64,000 bases of DNA from Brachionus koreanus (Eukaryota; Rotifera; Eurotatoria; Ploima; Brachionidae). Position 1 is the stretch's first letter; each line of letters begins with the position of its first letter. The notes under the pieces were generated by a model. That model was not told the DNA's origin, did not search any database, and saw only the letters and a list, made by a program, of their open reading frames with translations. A program made the position numbers and the translations under genes. The DNA lies in contig PJRA01000077.1 in the NCBI GenBank assembly GCA_016987375.1, positions 691,744 to 755,743 of the forward strand, given 5' to 3'. Shown in pieces: positions 23,192-33,490 of this stretch.

Positions 23192-26018
23192 ATGACTGGA
23201 AGTAAACTCGATAGTGGGCATGCACCGGTTCTCGAGAAGCCGCGCCCGTTTCTCGACATCCTAAGAAAAAAGCTCAGTTTCAAGCGTAGCAGGAAACTTT
23301 GCCAAACATCTAAAGCCATTTCGACAGACTCGTTCACCAGGCAAACTTTTATAGAATGTGAATCAAACTCTTTTAACAACGAGGCAAATTGCAAAATTTG
23401 TCTTAATAGCTATGGCTCAACTCAAAGTCTTAGTACAAAACGATTCGAGTTAAACTCGTGCAAGTGTAAATTTTGTACAAATGTAAATATAATTTTTTTT
23501 TTGTTTATTTTAAAAAATCTCTTGACTTTAAGTTTTAATTTAATTGAAAAAAAAAAATAATTTCATTTTTATATAAAAAATAACTTAGTTTGTTTGAGTA
23601 AAATTTAGTTTATTTAAATTTATTTTTTTTACTAATTGGTTCAAGTGTTATTGAAGATTAAAATTAATTATTTTTTTATTTAAAAAAAATATTGAAATTT
23701 AACTTTTGTAATTTAGATTTATTTTGAGGGTTTTATTGTTCAAAAAATTCTAATTTAAATCTATAATGGTTTTGTATTAGTTTAGATTATTAAGCATGAC
23801 ATCATTTCTGGTCAACATAATATTAATAAGTTTATTTGCGTATCAACAGTTTTAATTAATTAAATGGACAAAAGAAACCTGGAATTTAGACTATTTCTAA
23901 AATAATTTAGGCGGAGCTTTGATCTGTTCGAAAGAATACTTAATCCTGAATGTAGAAATTGATTAAAACTCATTTTAAAAAATTTGAATTAGAGTAAAAA
24001 ATATATGAATTTGGTGCAATTTTTAGTCAAAAGACAAATAAAGAGTTGAATTTTTTGGTTAATTCTGTTGTAACTAAAAATGTATGTTACACTTCTTGTA
24101 CCATGCACAAATCATATTTCATAGACAATTTTTTATAATAAATATTCAAATTTTTTGTTAAGATATTATGAAGCAGTTGCTAATCAAAAAATTTGTATCC
24201 AAAGTTTCATTATTACAAGCTTTGTATTTGGGGTTTGAAAAGAGTCTGTGAGTGAATTAAGAACAATAAGATTAAGATTAGCTAAAGCTCAGCTGCTTTA
24301 TTCAAATAAAGCCAATATAACTTTTTAGAATTTATTCGAATGAAGCCTTTCAGAATTGAATAGGAAATATGAACTAAATTTTAAATTTATATTTGTGCTA
24401 TTGATAATAGGGAATTATGAGATGAGGTTTTTTATAAACTTAAATAGAAAAAAAAAGAATATTCTTTGAAGCCATATTAATAATATATAACTAAATTATA
24501 TTTTAATTTGAGCATGATATATCAGACATTATAGTACAGAATTTTTTTTTTAAAAAATAGAGATAATAAATATTTTTTTGGAATGCTATTTTTTCATCCC
24601 CATCTGTTTGCATCATTAACATATGAATGACACAAAAAAATTTTGATATGCTGATCCATTTGACAAGGAAAAATTTACTTTCGAAATTTTTGTTAAATTT
24701 TTATTAAAAACTTTTGAATAAAAAAATTCAATTTTCCTCTTTATCAATGGAAATAAGAATTTCTCTATTGTAAAATTTTTAATTATCTAGTTTGTTTGAA
24801 ATTCTTGGCAAATATTAGAAAATACACATATCTTTTAAAATTAAAATTAAAAAAAATAATTACCAAATAATTAATAAAAATAATTAATTAAACATTTATT
24901 GACAAATTTATTTGAAAAAAAAATATTTATGAAAAGATTTTATGACCATTTTAATATCTTTCTTGATTACAAAAGCTATGTACAAGTGGTAACACAACAA
25001 ATTTAAAGCTCTTTGAGAATTTTAAATTAATTGATAATAAAATTATAATTTTGTCTTATAATAATAAATATAATAAAATCTTTAGGAAAAAAACATGCTT
25101 TTATTTTAAAATTTAATTTTAATTTTTTTGAAAGTGTCTGCATGAATACGTTAAACATAGCATTCAAAACTGCAACATTTTACCAATACATTGTCCGGAC
25201 GCTAATTGTAAATACAGTGGCTATTTGACCGACGAAGAAATTCAACAAATAATAAACACTCGCCTTCAAACTGACATAAACAACAACTCATATTCAAGTC
25301 TTGAAGATGCAGACAGATCAAGTGAAAAAGAACTTTTTTTACAAAAAGACAAAAATTCGGACCTGTACGAAAAATATCTCAACTTATGTCAAGAATTGAA
25401 AATTTTGCGAGATCCATCCAAAATTTACTGTCCCAAAGCTTCTTGTCAAAACATCTGCACAATAAGTGATGAGAAAAAATCCAAATTAGTCTGTGATAAA
25501 TGCTCTCATGAATTTTGTATCAAATGCTCCAAAAGTGTAAACGGTCTGGCCAAAGATATTTGTTCATGTACTTCATTTGAATCAAATTTAATATTTGATA
25601 ACATAAAAAGATGTCCCAATTGCTCAATATTGATCGAACGAGCCGACGGTTGTGCTCAGATCATGTGCAAAATATGTAAACACACATTTTGTTTTTATTG
25701 TTTAACTTCTTTAGAGGTAAACAACTCATTTAAAAGAAGAAAAAAAAATAATTAAAACTATTAAATTTTAATTTTCAGAATGACTATTTATTAAACCATT
25801 ACACAAGAGACGGTCCATGCAAGGGAAAGCTAGGACACTCTAAAATATCATTGTTTTTTCATCGCGTAAGCGTAGTAGCTGTATTTTCAGGAACAATTGC
25901 TCTTTTGATTGTGCTCTCACCTTTCCTGCTATTCGCATTGCCGTGCATTGTTCTTAACCGAAATTTTAGGAAAAATTGTGTCGAAAAACTTTCGACAAAA
26001 ATCGGCCATACAAATTAA
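23192..26018 (+). CDS. RNF144: RNF144-type RBR E3 ubiquitin ligase with C-terminal membrane anchor
   Basis: Three exons, 23192-23482, 25135-25716 and 25779-26018, in phase 0 throughout, give 370 aa (human RNF144A is 292). RBR ligases accept ubiquitin from E2 on a RING2 cysteine before passing it to substrate. RING1 begins at C67-x-x-C70 in exon 1 and continues across the junction into CLHEYV and HCPDANC. The IBR carries YCPKASCQ and CSHEFCIKC. RING2 runs from RCPNC to HTFCFYC, with the expected catalytic Cys270 in DGCAQIMC. Residues ~321-350 form one transmembrane helix, as in RNF144A/B. The motif DGPCKGKLGHSK before it matches the family. A Ser/Asp-rich insert at ~residues 140-165 adds length. 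The first intron is 1652 bp. I cannot separate the A and B paralogues. Confidence 0.92.
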
Positions 26019-26283
26019 TCAAATTTTTATTTTATTTTATTTTTTTTATGTACATTTTAGCCAATTTCCGGTATATTTTTTATTATTAGCCCATTTAGTT
26101 TAATTTTTATCAATAAAAATATTTAACTTTTTTATTTATTTATTTTTAATTTTTACTAAATTGATATTGCAGTTAACTGTGCATCTTGAAAAGAATTAAA
26201 AATAAAATAAAAAAAAAAATCTCATTTTTCAAATTGACATATAAATTATGCAATTTTAAGTAATAAGAAAAAAATTAATTTAG

Positions 26284-26960
26284 ATGGAAGAAGGGTCTCA
26301 AATGGTACAAAACTTGAAAGAAATTGAGTCAAGTATGATAGTCAACACGAATGATAAGTTAATCAGTCAATTGGTGAATGAAGTGACCCAAGTGCCGAGC
26401 ACAAATGATAGACTAATCAGTCAAATGGTAAATGACATCAGCGATACACCGGCGAGTACTAATGTACAAAGTGATAAGATAATTAGTCAGATGATAAATG
26501 ATATTGCCGATACGCCTATTAGAGATATATCTAACCAAGATGAGAGTGAAAATGAAAACAAAAAGACCAAGAAAGCAAATGACATGGAGCAAAATTTTAC
26601 AACCAGACCATGTCAGTTGGCTTTAAGTCGAATTAAAACCATAATGAAACTTGATCCTGAGCTAAATCTAGCAAGCAAAGATAGTGTTTTTTTGATTGGA
26701 AAAGCCACAGTTATATTAAATTTTGTTTAAAAATTTTTAAAATTATTTTTCTTTATTTCTAAAGGAGCTTTTTATTGAATTTTTGTCCAAAGAAGCATAC
26801 AAATTCACTAGTCAAGGTGCTCGTAAAACTATTCAACGAAAAGACATTGGTAAAAATAAAAAATTGACTATTTTTATAATTTTAATTTTTATATTAACAA
26901 ATAGATCAAGCTGTAAACTCAGTCGATTCATTATGTTTTTTGGATGCAGCTTTAGATTAA
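26284..26960 (+). CDS. POLE4: POLE4, histone-fold subunit of DNA polymerase epsilon
   Basis: Three exons, 26284-26709, 26765-26849 and 26905-26960, give 188 aa (human about 117). The histone fold occupies residues ~108-188: LALSRIKTIMKLDPE, KATELFIEFLSKEAY, RKTIQRKDI and SVDSLCFLDAALD. The RKT.QR.D segment and the ending favour POLE4 over its relative CHRAC1. POLE4 pairs with POLE3 in the pol epsilon holoenzyme and helps histone transfer at forks. The N-terminal ~100 residues are unusual. They hold three imperfect copies of a 15-residue unit (DKLISQLVNEVTQVP at 24, DRLISQMVNDISDTP at 42, DKIISQMINDIADTP at 64), then an acidic-to-basic linker. Introns are 55 bp each. The start follows ATTTAG directly. 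The gene lies 265 bp after RNF144 on the same strand. Confidence 0.9.
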
Positions 26961-27448
26961 TAAAATCTATAAAATAAAAGTTTATTTTCGAGTCAATATA
27001 TATTTTGTAAGAATAAATTTTTTCAAAAAGCTTTTTTTAATCATTAGATAATTTTATTTCTAATAATTGCTAACTATAATAATTTTTTATTTTAGCAGAA
27101 TTAGAAAAATAAAAATTTTTTTTATTTAAAAAAAAAATAAATATCTGTTAATTTTCTAATAGACTAAGTATTTTAATTGATTCTAATTGAAATGATTTTA
27201 TTACTTTTATTTTCAAAAGAAGAATAATTGTATAATCTAGTACTAGACTAGATTTTTTTCTTAGGATTGATTAATTGATTTTGGTTGACCTATCAAATCT
27301 TAAAAAGCCAAGATAAATTAAATTGTAATTAAAGTTGACAATAAGGAAATTTATGACTATATACAATTAAATATTTATTTTAAAAATAGATGATATCCTA
27401 AATTGTCTAATAGGAAACAAAGCTTAAATAAATAAAATTCTAAACATA

Positions 27449-27521
27449 GCCTCCATAGCTCAGTGGTTAGAGCACCAGTCTTGTAAACTGGGGGTCGGGA
27501 GTTCGATCCTCCCTGGGGGCT
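27449..27521 (+). tRNA. tRNA-Thr (anticodon TGT), copy 1
   Basis: A complete cloverleaf: acceptor GCCTCCA pairs with TGGGGGC, D-arm GCTC/GAGC, anticodon stem CCAGT/ACTGG with loop CTTGTAA (anticodon TGT), T-arm GGGAG/CTCCC with TTCGATC loop. The B-box GTTCGATCCTC is intact. A T-run follows and should end Pol III transcription. There is no intron. The sequence is identical to the three other intact copies in this window. Confidence 0.97.
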
Positions 27522-27565
27522 TTTTTTTTCATTAAACTAAAAAATTCATTTAAATTTTTTTATTA

Positions 27566-28468
27566 TTAAATTTGAACACCTCCATGAACGAATAATGTAT
27601 CTGGAAATTGATCAGCCATTTTTTGAACACTGTAATTTGTATGACAACTGTTATAGACAAAGCCTGCAAATCTAAACTTATGAAAAACATGTTTGACTTC
27701 GTCTATGTTTTCTAGATCATAGATAAACTTGAATATTCCTCCATCATATCCGTGCACAAATTTTTTCCTATCAAAATAAGGCTTTATCAAATTGAAGTAA
27801 AAATTTCTAAAACTTTGGTCATCAAGTTTGTAAATAGCATTACCATTTATATGAAATGAATCAATAAAGCTTTTCATTTTGATTCCTCTTTGAATACTTC
27901 CTTTGATCCAAAAGTCTCCATTTATGCATTCTCTATACAAACCAACTAACCAATTAGGTCTGATGGGTCTTGTGTCTGCCTCCATGTAAAATACATATGA
28001 CTGTTCCTTGAATATATCATTCGATGCACCCAACATATACTCAAACATTATTCTTGAGCCAATGTTATGATTGTCTTGACTTGGATCAAAAAAAATATAC
28101 TCGACAATTTTCACTTGATTAAAGCATTCGAGATTTTTCTGCTCGGTTAGAATTTTAGAATCAAAAATTTCTTTTTTCGGTCTGGCTACAAAGAATATTA
28201 GATCAATATCCAAATGTTTGGATGAAAAATCACATGGTCTAAAATAAGACCAATATTGTATTTGTTGAATCACTTTGTTTATTTGCTTTACATGAAATGG
28301 AATAACAATTGAAAATTTTTTTGGAAGCTTTACATTTAAATTCGATTCAGCACAATGTTGAGATTGTTCATTATTTTTTTTATAATAAATTATTAAATAA
28401 AAAAAAATTAACACGCATATAAAAAAAATTTTATTTGAATTCTTCATTTTAAAATTAAGTTTGAACAT
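27566..28468 (-). CDS. Type II membrane glycosyltransferase-like protein
   Basis: Encodes 300 aa in one exon. A cytosolic tail is followed by a single transmembrane helix at ~residues 14-29, the layout of Golgi type II glycosyltransferases. The lumenal part begins with FSIVIPFHVK, a strand-helix opening typical of GT-A folds. It has a likely metal/nucleotide-sugar site E163-A-D165 in YMEADTRPIRPNWL, and later HGYDGGIF. I do not recognise a named vertebrate orthologue, so donor and acceptor are unknown. The gene ends 44 bp beyond the tRNA-Thr on the opposite strand. Its 3' two-thirds are almost identical to the truncated copy at 55093-55885, and a shorter relic sits at 33303-33490; all three lie next to a tRNA-Thr. 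This is the only full-length copy here. Confidence 0.75.
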   Translation of the reverse strand: MFKLNFKMKNSNKIFFICVLIFFYLIIYYKKNNEQSQHCAESNLNVKLPKKFSIVIPFHVKQINKVIQQIQYWSYFRPCDFSSKHLDIDLIFFVARPKKEIFDSKILTEQKNLECFNQVKIVEYIFFDPSQDNHNIGSRIMFEYMLGASNDIFKEQSYVFYMEADTRPIRPNWLVGLYRECINGDFWIKGSIQRGIKMKSFIDSFHINGNAIYKLDDQSFRNFYFNLIKPYFDRKKFVHGYDGGIFKFIYDLENIDEVKHVFHKFRFAGFVYNSCHTNYSVQKMADQFPDTLFVHGGVQI

Positions 28469-28878
28469 TTGAATTTTTTTAAATTGTAAAAAATATAACT
28501 TCGTCTATGTAAAAAACTTGTTAAATGGAATAATAAAAAACTTATTCTAAATTAAAAAAGATTCAAAATATATTTTAATCAACATAATTGAATTTTCTGA
28601 TTAAGTTTTTTTTTTCTATTAGAACATGAGATAGTTTGAATGCTTGTGCGATAGAACTTAGTTAATAATATGTTTATAATTAAAGTTGAATTTTAATTAT
28701 TATTTAAAATGCTCATTTTTTAAATCAATAGATTACCGAACATGCAATTACAAAAAAACATATTTAAAGGAAAAAGTTGGTTAATCGAGAAAACAACTAC
28801 AATGAAATTTCGATAAGAAGTTTGAAACACTTGACGTAAAGAATTATTTAAATTCTTAACACCGAACAAAAGAGGAAC

Positions 28879-30140
28879 AAAGTGGTCAGCTGAAAGAGCC
28901 TATTTAAAAATCTCAAATAATCATGAAGTAATAAAATGGGATAAAATTAAACATGGTATTTTAAAAGTTTTCAAAAGAAGAGATCTAACTGAAGTTAATC
29001 TTTCTAAATTTATTTAAAGATCTGAAACAATCAAGGGACATATGAAGGAATAAATAGACAAGTTTAATATTTGCTTACATCATTTGGTTGAAGAAATATG
29101 TGAAACACTTACACGCAGAATTTTTTCCAAATGGATTTATATACGTGCTGTTGTAATGGCCACACAACCAAAAGCACTGCAAGATGCTATGGATAAAGCC
29201 ATACTATTTTATTATTCTGGAAAGGATTCTACTCCGAAAGTTGATATTAATTAGTTTGAAAAGTGAGTAAAAATAAAATAAAATGAAATTGTTGTGATTA
29301 GATCGGAGACAAATAAAAAGAATGTTCGACCAGAAAAAAAATTATTCCAAGAAAAGTATCATAGTTAGTTAGTAAAAATAAAATTATTGATGATAAGAAA
29401 AAGTTCAAAAGTTATTTGAGCCAGAATACCATTGATTTTCAAAAGCCATTTTTCTGAGGTTGAATTTATTATATTACCAAGATCTGATAAACTCCTTGGC
29501 ATTGACAGATTTTGACATATAGAGATCAATAAATCTAAGAAAATGATAATTTGATTTAAATCCAGTGAATATACAGAGCAAAAATTACAAACTTTTGAAG
29601 AACAATCAGAGACCCGTTTCTTCTACCAAGATTTGATGACATTCTGGATAAAGTTAATAATAAAAACTCGATAATGTGGATGTGCTCATCTCCTTTTCCA
29701 GGACCTTTTTTGAGCAACAGCTCGGATCTGTGATCAGATCAATACAACGGCAAGTGCATCAACTTGTTCATCTTCATTGTGATTTTTCCAAGGAGAAACC
29801 GGTCTCCCATTTTTTGATGGAAGTGGTCTAAACATGCGTCCCGTATGTTTTCATCAATTGATCTTTTATCTGGTTACTTGGGATCCAAGATGAACGAGAA
29901 CTCTACCACCATTTGATATCATTTTCATCAACCTGAGATGTAAAAAATCCGTCTAAACTATTTAATTTATGTACAGATGCTTCAAGGTCCTAAAAAGGTC
30001 AATTCTAACAGAGAAAAAAAAATATAAATGGTTTGTCTTTGACTTCGCATCGAAACTATGAGAGGCGCAGAATTACATAATGGTATTATTGAAAAAGAGT
30101 GTCTTACTTTGATCTGATCAGTAAAAAATTAGTAATGAGT
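28879..30140 (+). mobile_element. Ty3-like LTR retrotransposon relic
   Basis: Broken plus-strand frames give a Gag-like region at 28879-29250 (WSAERAYLKI, IYIRAVVMATQPKALQDAMDKA) with two stops. A retropepsin-end-like LLGIDRF follows at ~29490. An RNase H-like stretch lies at ~30040-30120 (DFASK, then AELHNGIIEKECLTL), where Ty3 elements have SR.L..AE.NY...EKE. The reverse transcriptase core is missing or unrecognisable. No LTR pair is visible. Long dead. Confidence 0.5.
29690..29870 (+). pseudogene. Frameshifted relative of the orphan exon at 60596
   Basis: Frames here read HLHCDF and then, after a shift, ETGLPFFDGSGLNMRPV, matching HLHCNFYP and ETGPPFFDEMGLNMRPV of the exon at 60596-60736. 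The parent protein is not recognised. The stretch lies inside the Ty3-like relic, where the reverse transcriptase would be expected. Confidence 0.5.
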
Positions 30141-31354
30141 TTATCTTTGTGATAGCAGGTTTCTAATTAGGACGAACCATTCAGCTCTGTTATAGCTTAA
30201 GAAAATTAAAAATAAAAGAAGAAGAAGCTCTTTTTCTTAGTGATTTTGTAGGCAAAAAAATAGTATTGGTAAGTAAAGTCGAGAAAAAAAAAATTTTAAT
30301 ACAAAAACTGTATGATATGTATTAGACACATAAAAGGTAAAACAGCAGAGGAATAGGTGCACATGTATTTCAAAAATGTGGCAATATTCGTTTCAAAATA
30401 ATAGCTGTACGATCTAGGAATAGAATTTCTAAGCGAAACTGTCGATAATATGTCCAAATTAGCAAGGACTTGAGTCAAGTCTTCACCTTTAAGTTCGAAT
30501 TGCCACTAGGGTAAATACAAAAAAAGTTGCCAGAAAATGGAAAACAAAATACAAATAAATGGATACAATCGCAACACAAAAGATTAATTTCATATAAACA
30601 AGGAACCATGGCAACAATTTCAATGATAACTATGGCAATGTGTATAATCTTTGATAACAATCTCAATTGTTAAACCTGAGGGTTTCAACTCAATAGATTG
30701 TGCAACCAATTTTCAAAAAGAAACCAACATAGAACATAATAAGAATCCCAGACTACTCCAACCTACTCAATGTGTAACATTATTTGAACGACTATAAAGA
30801 ACTTGACCAATTCTGGCTTTATGTAAATAAGACAAATTGGTTGTTTTTGATTTTGACGATGTCATGAATGTAAATGGCAAAAATATAAATGCAGAAAAAA
30901 GGTGTCGAACGACTATTAAGTAATTTGGCGTTCTAATGCAATTTGGAGCATAAATTAAGTAAATTTTTTTTCGAGTGCTGGATCACTTAGCAGTTCTCTG
31001 TCTCCTATGACGTCATCTATTAGCCTTTATAAAAATTTGACAAAGCTTTTTCGCAAAAAATATAGCTCTCGATGAAACCATCAGCTTGATTATCATTACG
31101 ATCAAGTTTTCATATTGTGTAAATAGATAATTAAAAAAACTTCGATGAAAAGCTTAACGCTGGCTTAATTCAAAAAAGTTAACAGTTCTATTGGTGGCAA
31201 AAGCCGATGGATAAATCTGTTTCACTGTTTCAATAGCAAGCTAAATGCCTTTGACAAGCACGCTTAAGTCAATCATAAAAGAAAATTTAAAAAAAATTTG
31301 AAGACTCCAGCACTGCATTTGAAAAATTTCGTTCGATATGCTAAGACTAAATAC

Positions 31355-31713
31355 TGCTTCTGGTGTAGCTGTTGAATCAATGCAGCTTGCCTAATAAAAA
31401 ATAATTTGATAATTTTTTCAATAAAAATAATATCTTAATTTTTGTATATTACCTTAATTGAAATTACAAAATGACCACCATTTTTTAAAAAATTGTGAGC
31501 ATTCAATGCCACAATACGAGCTTGATCTGGCTGAGCAACATCAGCAAAAACAACATCAACCATGCCGACCAACATTCTGTATTTATGTGGATGTCTAGCA
31601 TCTTCAATTATCGGAATGATATTTGTTCTTTTTTCCAGTCCCTCCGGTACAAGATAGAGCACTTTAGCACCTGGCTTTATTGTGAATTTGATCAACACCA
31701 CCCAAAAAAGTTC
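31355..31713 (-). pseudogene. Fibrillarin pseudogene (partial, intron retained)
   Basis: Nearly matches the functional fibrillarin at 58637-59690 over part of exon 3, the complete last intron, and most of the 3' half of exon 2 ([43 protein letters not shown]). About 115 bp of exon 2 are lost, removing the AdoMet motif [11 protein letters not shown] and the segment after it. A one-base insertion shifts the frame near IKPGA. Exon 1 with the GAR domain is absent. Because the intron is kept, it arose by DNA duplication, not from mRNA. It cannot make an active methyltransferase. Confidence 0.9.
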
Positions 31714-31739
31714 AATTCAAGTGAAGAAGATAAAAGAGT

Positions 31740-31936
31740 TCAATTCAAGTGGTTTGGCTACATGTAAGTGTAGTTGTTGGTATTTTTTAAAGATATATCA
31801 CTGTAATCATATCATTGCCTTAGCTTTAAATCAAAACTGTTTAACTATACCGACAAGATACATTTTGGTTGCGATTGAACCAAAAAAGAAGACTGGTAAA
31901 GTAGCCAAGGCAAAAAAAGCATTGGAAAAACAGTAA
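31740..31936 (+). pseudogene. SWIM zinc-finger relic (MULE-associated)
   Basis: The frame reads TCKCSCWYFLKIYHCNHIIA, a SWIM finger (C-x-C ... C-x-H), and ends in a basic tail (EPKKKTGKVAKAKKALEKQ). Tails of this sort occur on SWIM proteins linked to MULE transposons. The frame runs into the edge of the fibrillarin pseudogene, so its upstream 20 codons are fortuitous. A second SWIM relic lies at 52742-52903 on minus. Probably non-functional. Confidence 0.55.
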
Positions 31937-32172
31937 ATCTGAATTTTATTGCAAACATTGATTAAAATTGTTTTGGTTAAAAAATAAACTTATTGTAAAT
32001 AAATAAATAAAATTTACAATAAACTAGTATATTTTAATATCATTAGTTATAATAAAATTTTGGACAATAAACTAAATAATTTGAACACAAATTAAATTAT
32101 ATTGATTTTTTTCTGAACAATAAATTAATATACCTGAAAATGCAGGTAATATTATCTCCAAATACACCGGCT

Positions 32173-32220
32173 GTTCGATCCTCCCTTTTTTTCCTGAGTG
32201 CTTTTTTTTTCATTAAAGAA
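32173..32220 (+). repeat. Decayed tRNA-Thr 3' fragment
   Basis: The T-arm words gttcgatcctccct, a following T-run, and cattaaagaaaaaa match the 3' end and downstream flank of the intact tRNA-Thr copies. The 5' two-thirds of the tRNA are gone. It marks another tRNA-bearing unit in this region. Confidence 0.55.
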
Positions 32221-32381
32221 AAAAATGCATAAATAAATCAATAATAAATAAATAAATCAATCATAACTAACAAATGAAGAAAAATTTTTAGAATTTACTA
32301 TGTGCTGTTACGTAAAGATGAAATTTTTACGTATTTTAAGAAAATTAAAATATCAAGTTTATGATATATTCCTCATCAAGT

Positions 32382-32570
32382 TTATGATATATTTGCATGC
32401 ACTTCTTCCATAACAATAAATTTTTTATGCCTTCTCAAATTGTACTTCTGATTACAACAAAAATTTAGGCCATTCTTAAAATTAATAATTTTGTGTCCAT
32501 TACTTATTTTAAATAATTGAATTAAATTACCTCTCAAACGCTTAATTTTGAGCTCGGTTAAGTTAAACAT
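32382..32570 (-). mobile_element. Non-LTR retrotransposon C-terminal fragment
   Basis: The minus-strand frame reads LKIKRLRGNLIQLFKISNG, matching the R-R-x-R-G-D-L-I-Q-x-F-K-I motif found after the RT domain of CR1/jockey-like elements, and also present in the fragment at 41820-41880. It ends shortly afterwards. No RT core is nearby. Confidence 0.55.
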
Positions 32571-33165
32571 CTTTTGCTTTGTTGAGTAATCATATTTTCA
32601 AAGTTGAGGGATTTTATCTTCCACTATACCACTAATTACTGATCTAGAACTGGTCTAATTATTTATATACTAATAGATAAGTTTTGGGTCTGATTTTGAG
32701 AGTCGTGCTAATTTTGTTTCGTATACTCAAATGGCTAAATGAGATGCTAAGGTAGATTTTCTTTACCTTTTGAAAAAGATAGATATTTTTCACTTACCCA
32801 ACCGCTCATTTTGTATGCATGCCAAGCTTATAATCCATGGGATTTTTTTCTTTAGCTTAGTCGAATAGAATTTATTAAGCTAAAATTTTAGATTGAGTGT
32901 TTAGACTTTTAGAGTCTGATGGATTGTGTCCATTAATTCTCGTTTTAATTTGAAAAAATTTTAAAATCTTGAGAATTATGTTCTGTAGACCTTTATTAAT
33001 TCTTTGTGTGCCGCATTGTAATAATATAAAACAATGGTCGAAGACAGATCTGATACTGAATTTTGCCATTTATATTTATTCAATAAACTAAAAATTCTTA
33101 AAGATAGATGATAGGCTAAAATCTCTAATAGGAAAAAAAGTATAAATATAAAAAAATTAAACAGA

Positions 33166-33238
33166 GCCTCCATAGCTCAGTGGTTAGAGCACCAGTCTTG
33201 TAAACTGGGGGTCGGGAGTTCGATCCTCCCTGGGGGCT
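33166..33238 (+). tRNA. tRNA-Thr (anticodon TGT), copy 2
   Basis: Identical over 73 nt to the copy at 27449. The downstream flank (cttttctttttcattaaagaaaa) is shared with the copy at 54960, and the upstream flank (aggctaaaatctctaatagg) resembles that of copy 1. It therefore sits in the same duplicated unit. Confidence 0.97.
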
Positions 33239-33302
33239 TTTCTTTTTCATTAAAGAAAAAAAACAAAAAAATTCATTTATAACTTTTATTTCATTATTTT
33301 TC

Positions 33303-33490
33303 TATTAAATTTGAACACTTCCATGAACAAATAATGTATCTGGAAACTGATCGGCCATTTTTTGAACGCTGTAATTTGTATGACTAAACTTGCAAATCTA
33401 AACTTATGAAAAACATGTTTGACTTCGTCTATGTTTTCTAGATCATAGATAAACTTGAATATTCCTCCATCATATCCGTGTACAAATTTT
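33303..33490 (-). pseudogene. Truncated glycosyltransferase-like copy
   Basis: Matches the last ~65 codons of the gene at 27566-28468, with substitutions and a ~16-bp deletion that breaks the frame near the NSCHTNYS region. Similarity stops abruptly at ~33490, in the codons for the HGYDGG region. It is a fragment next to tRNA-Thr copy 2. Confidence 0.88.
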
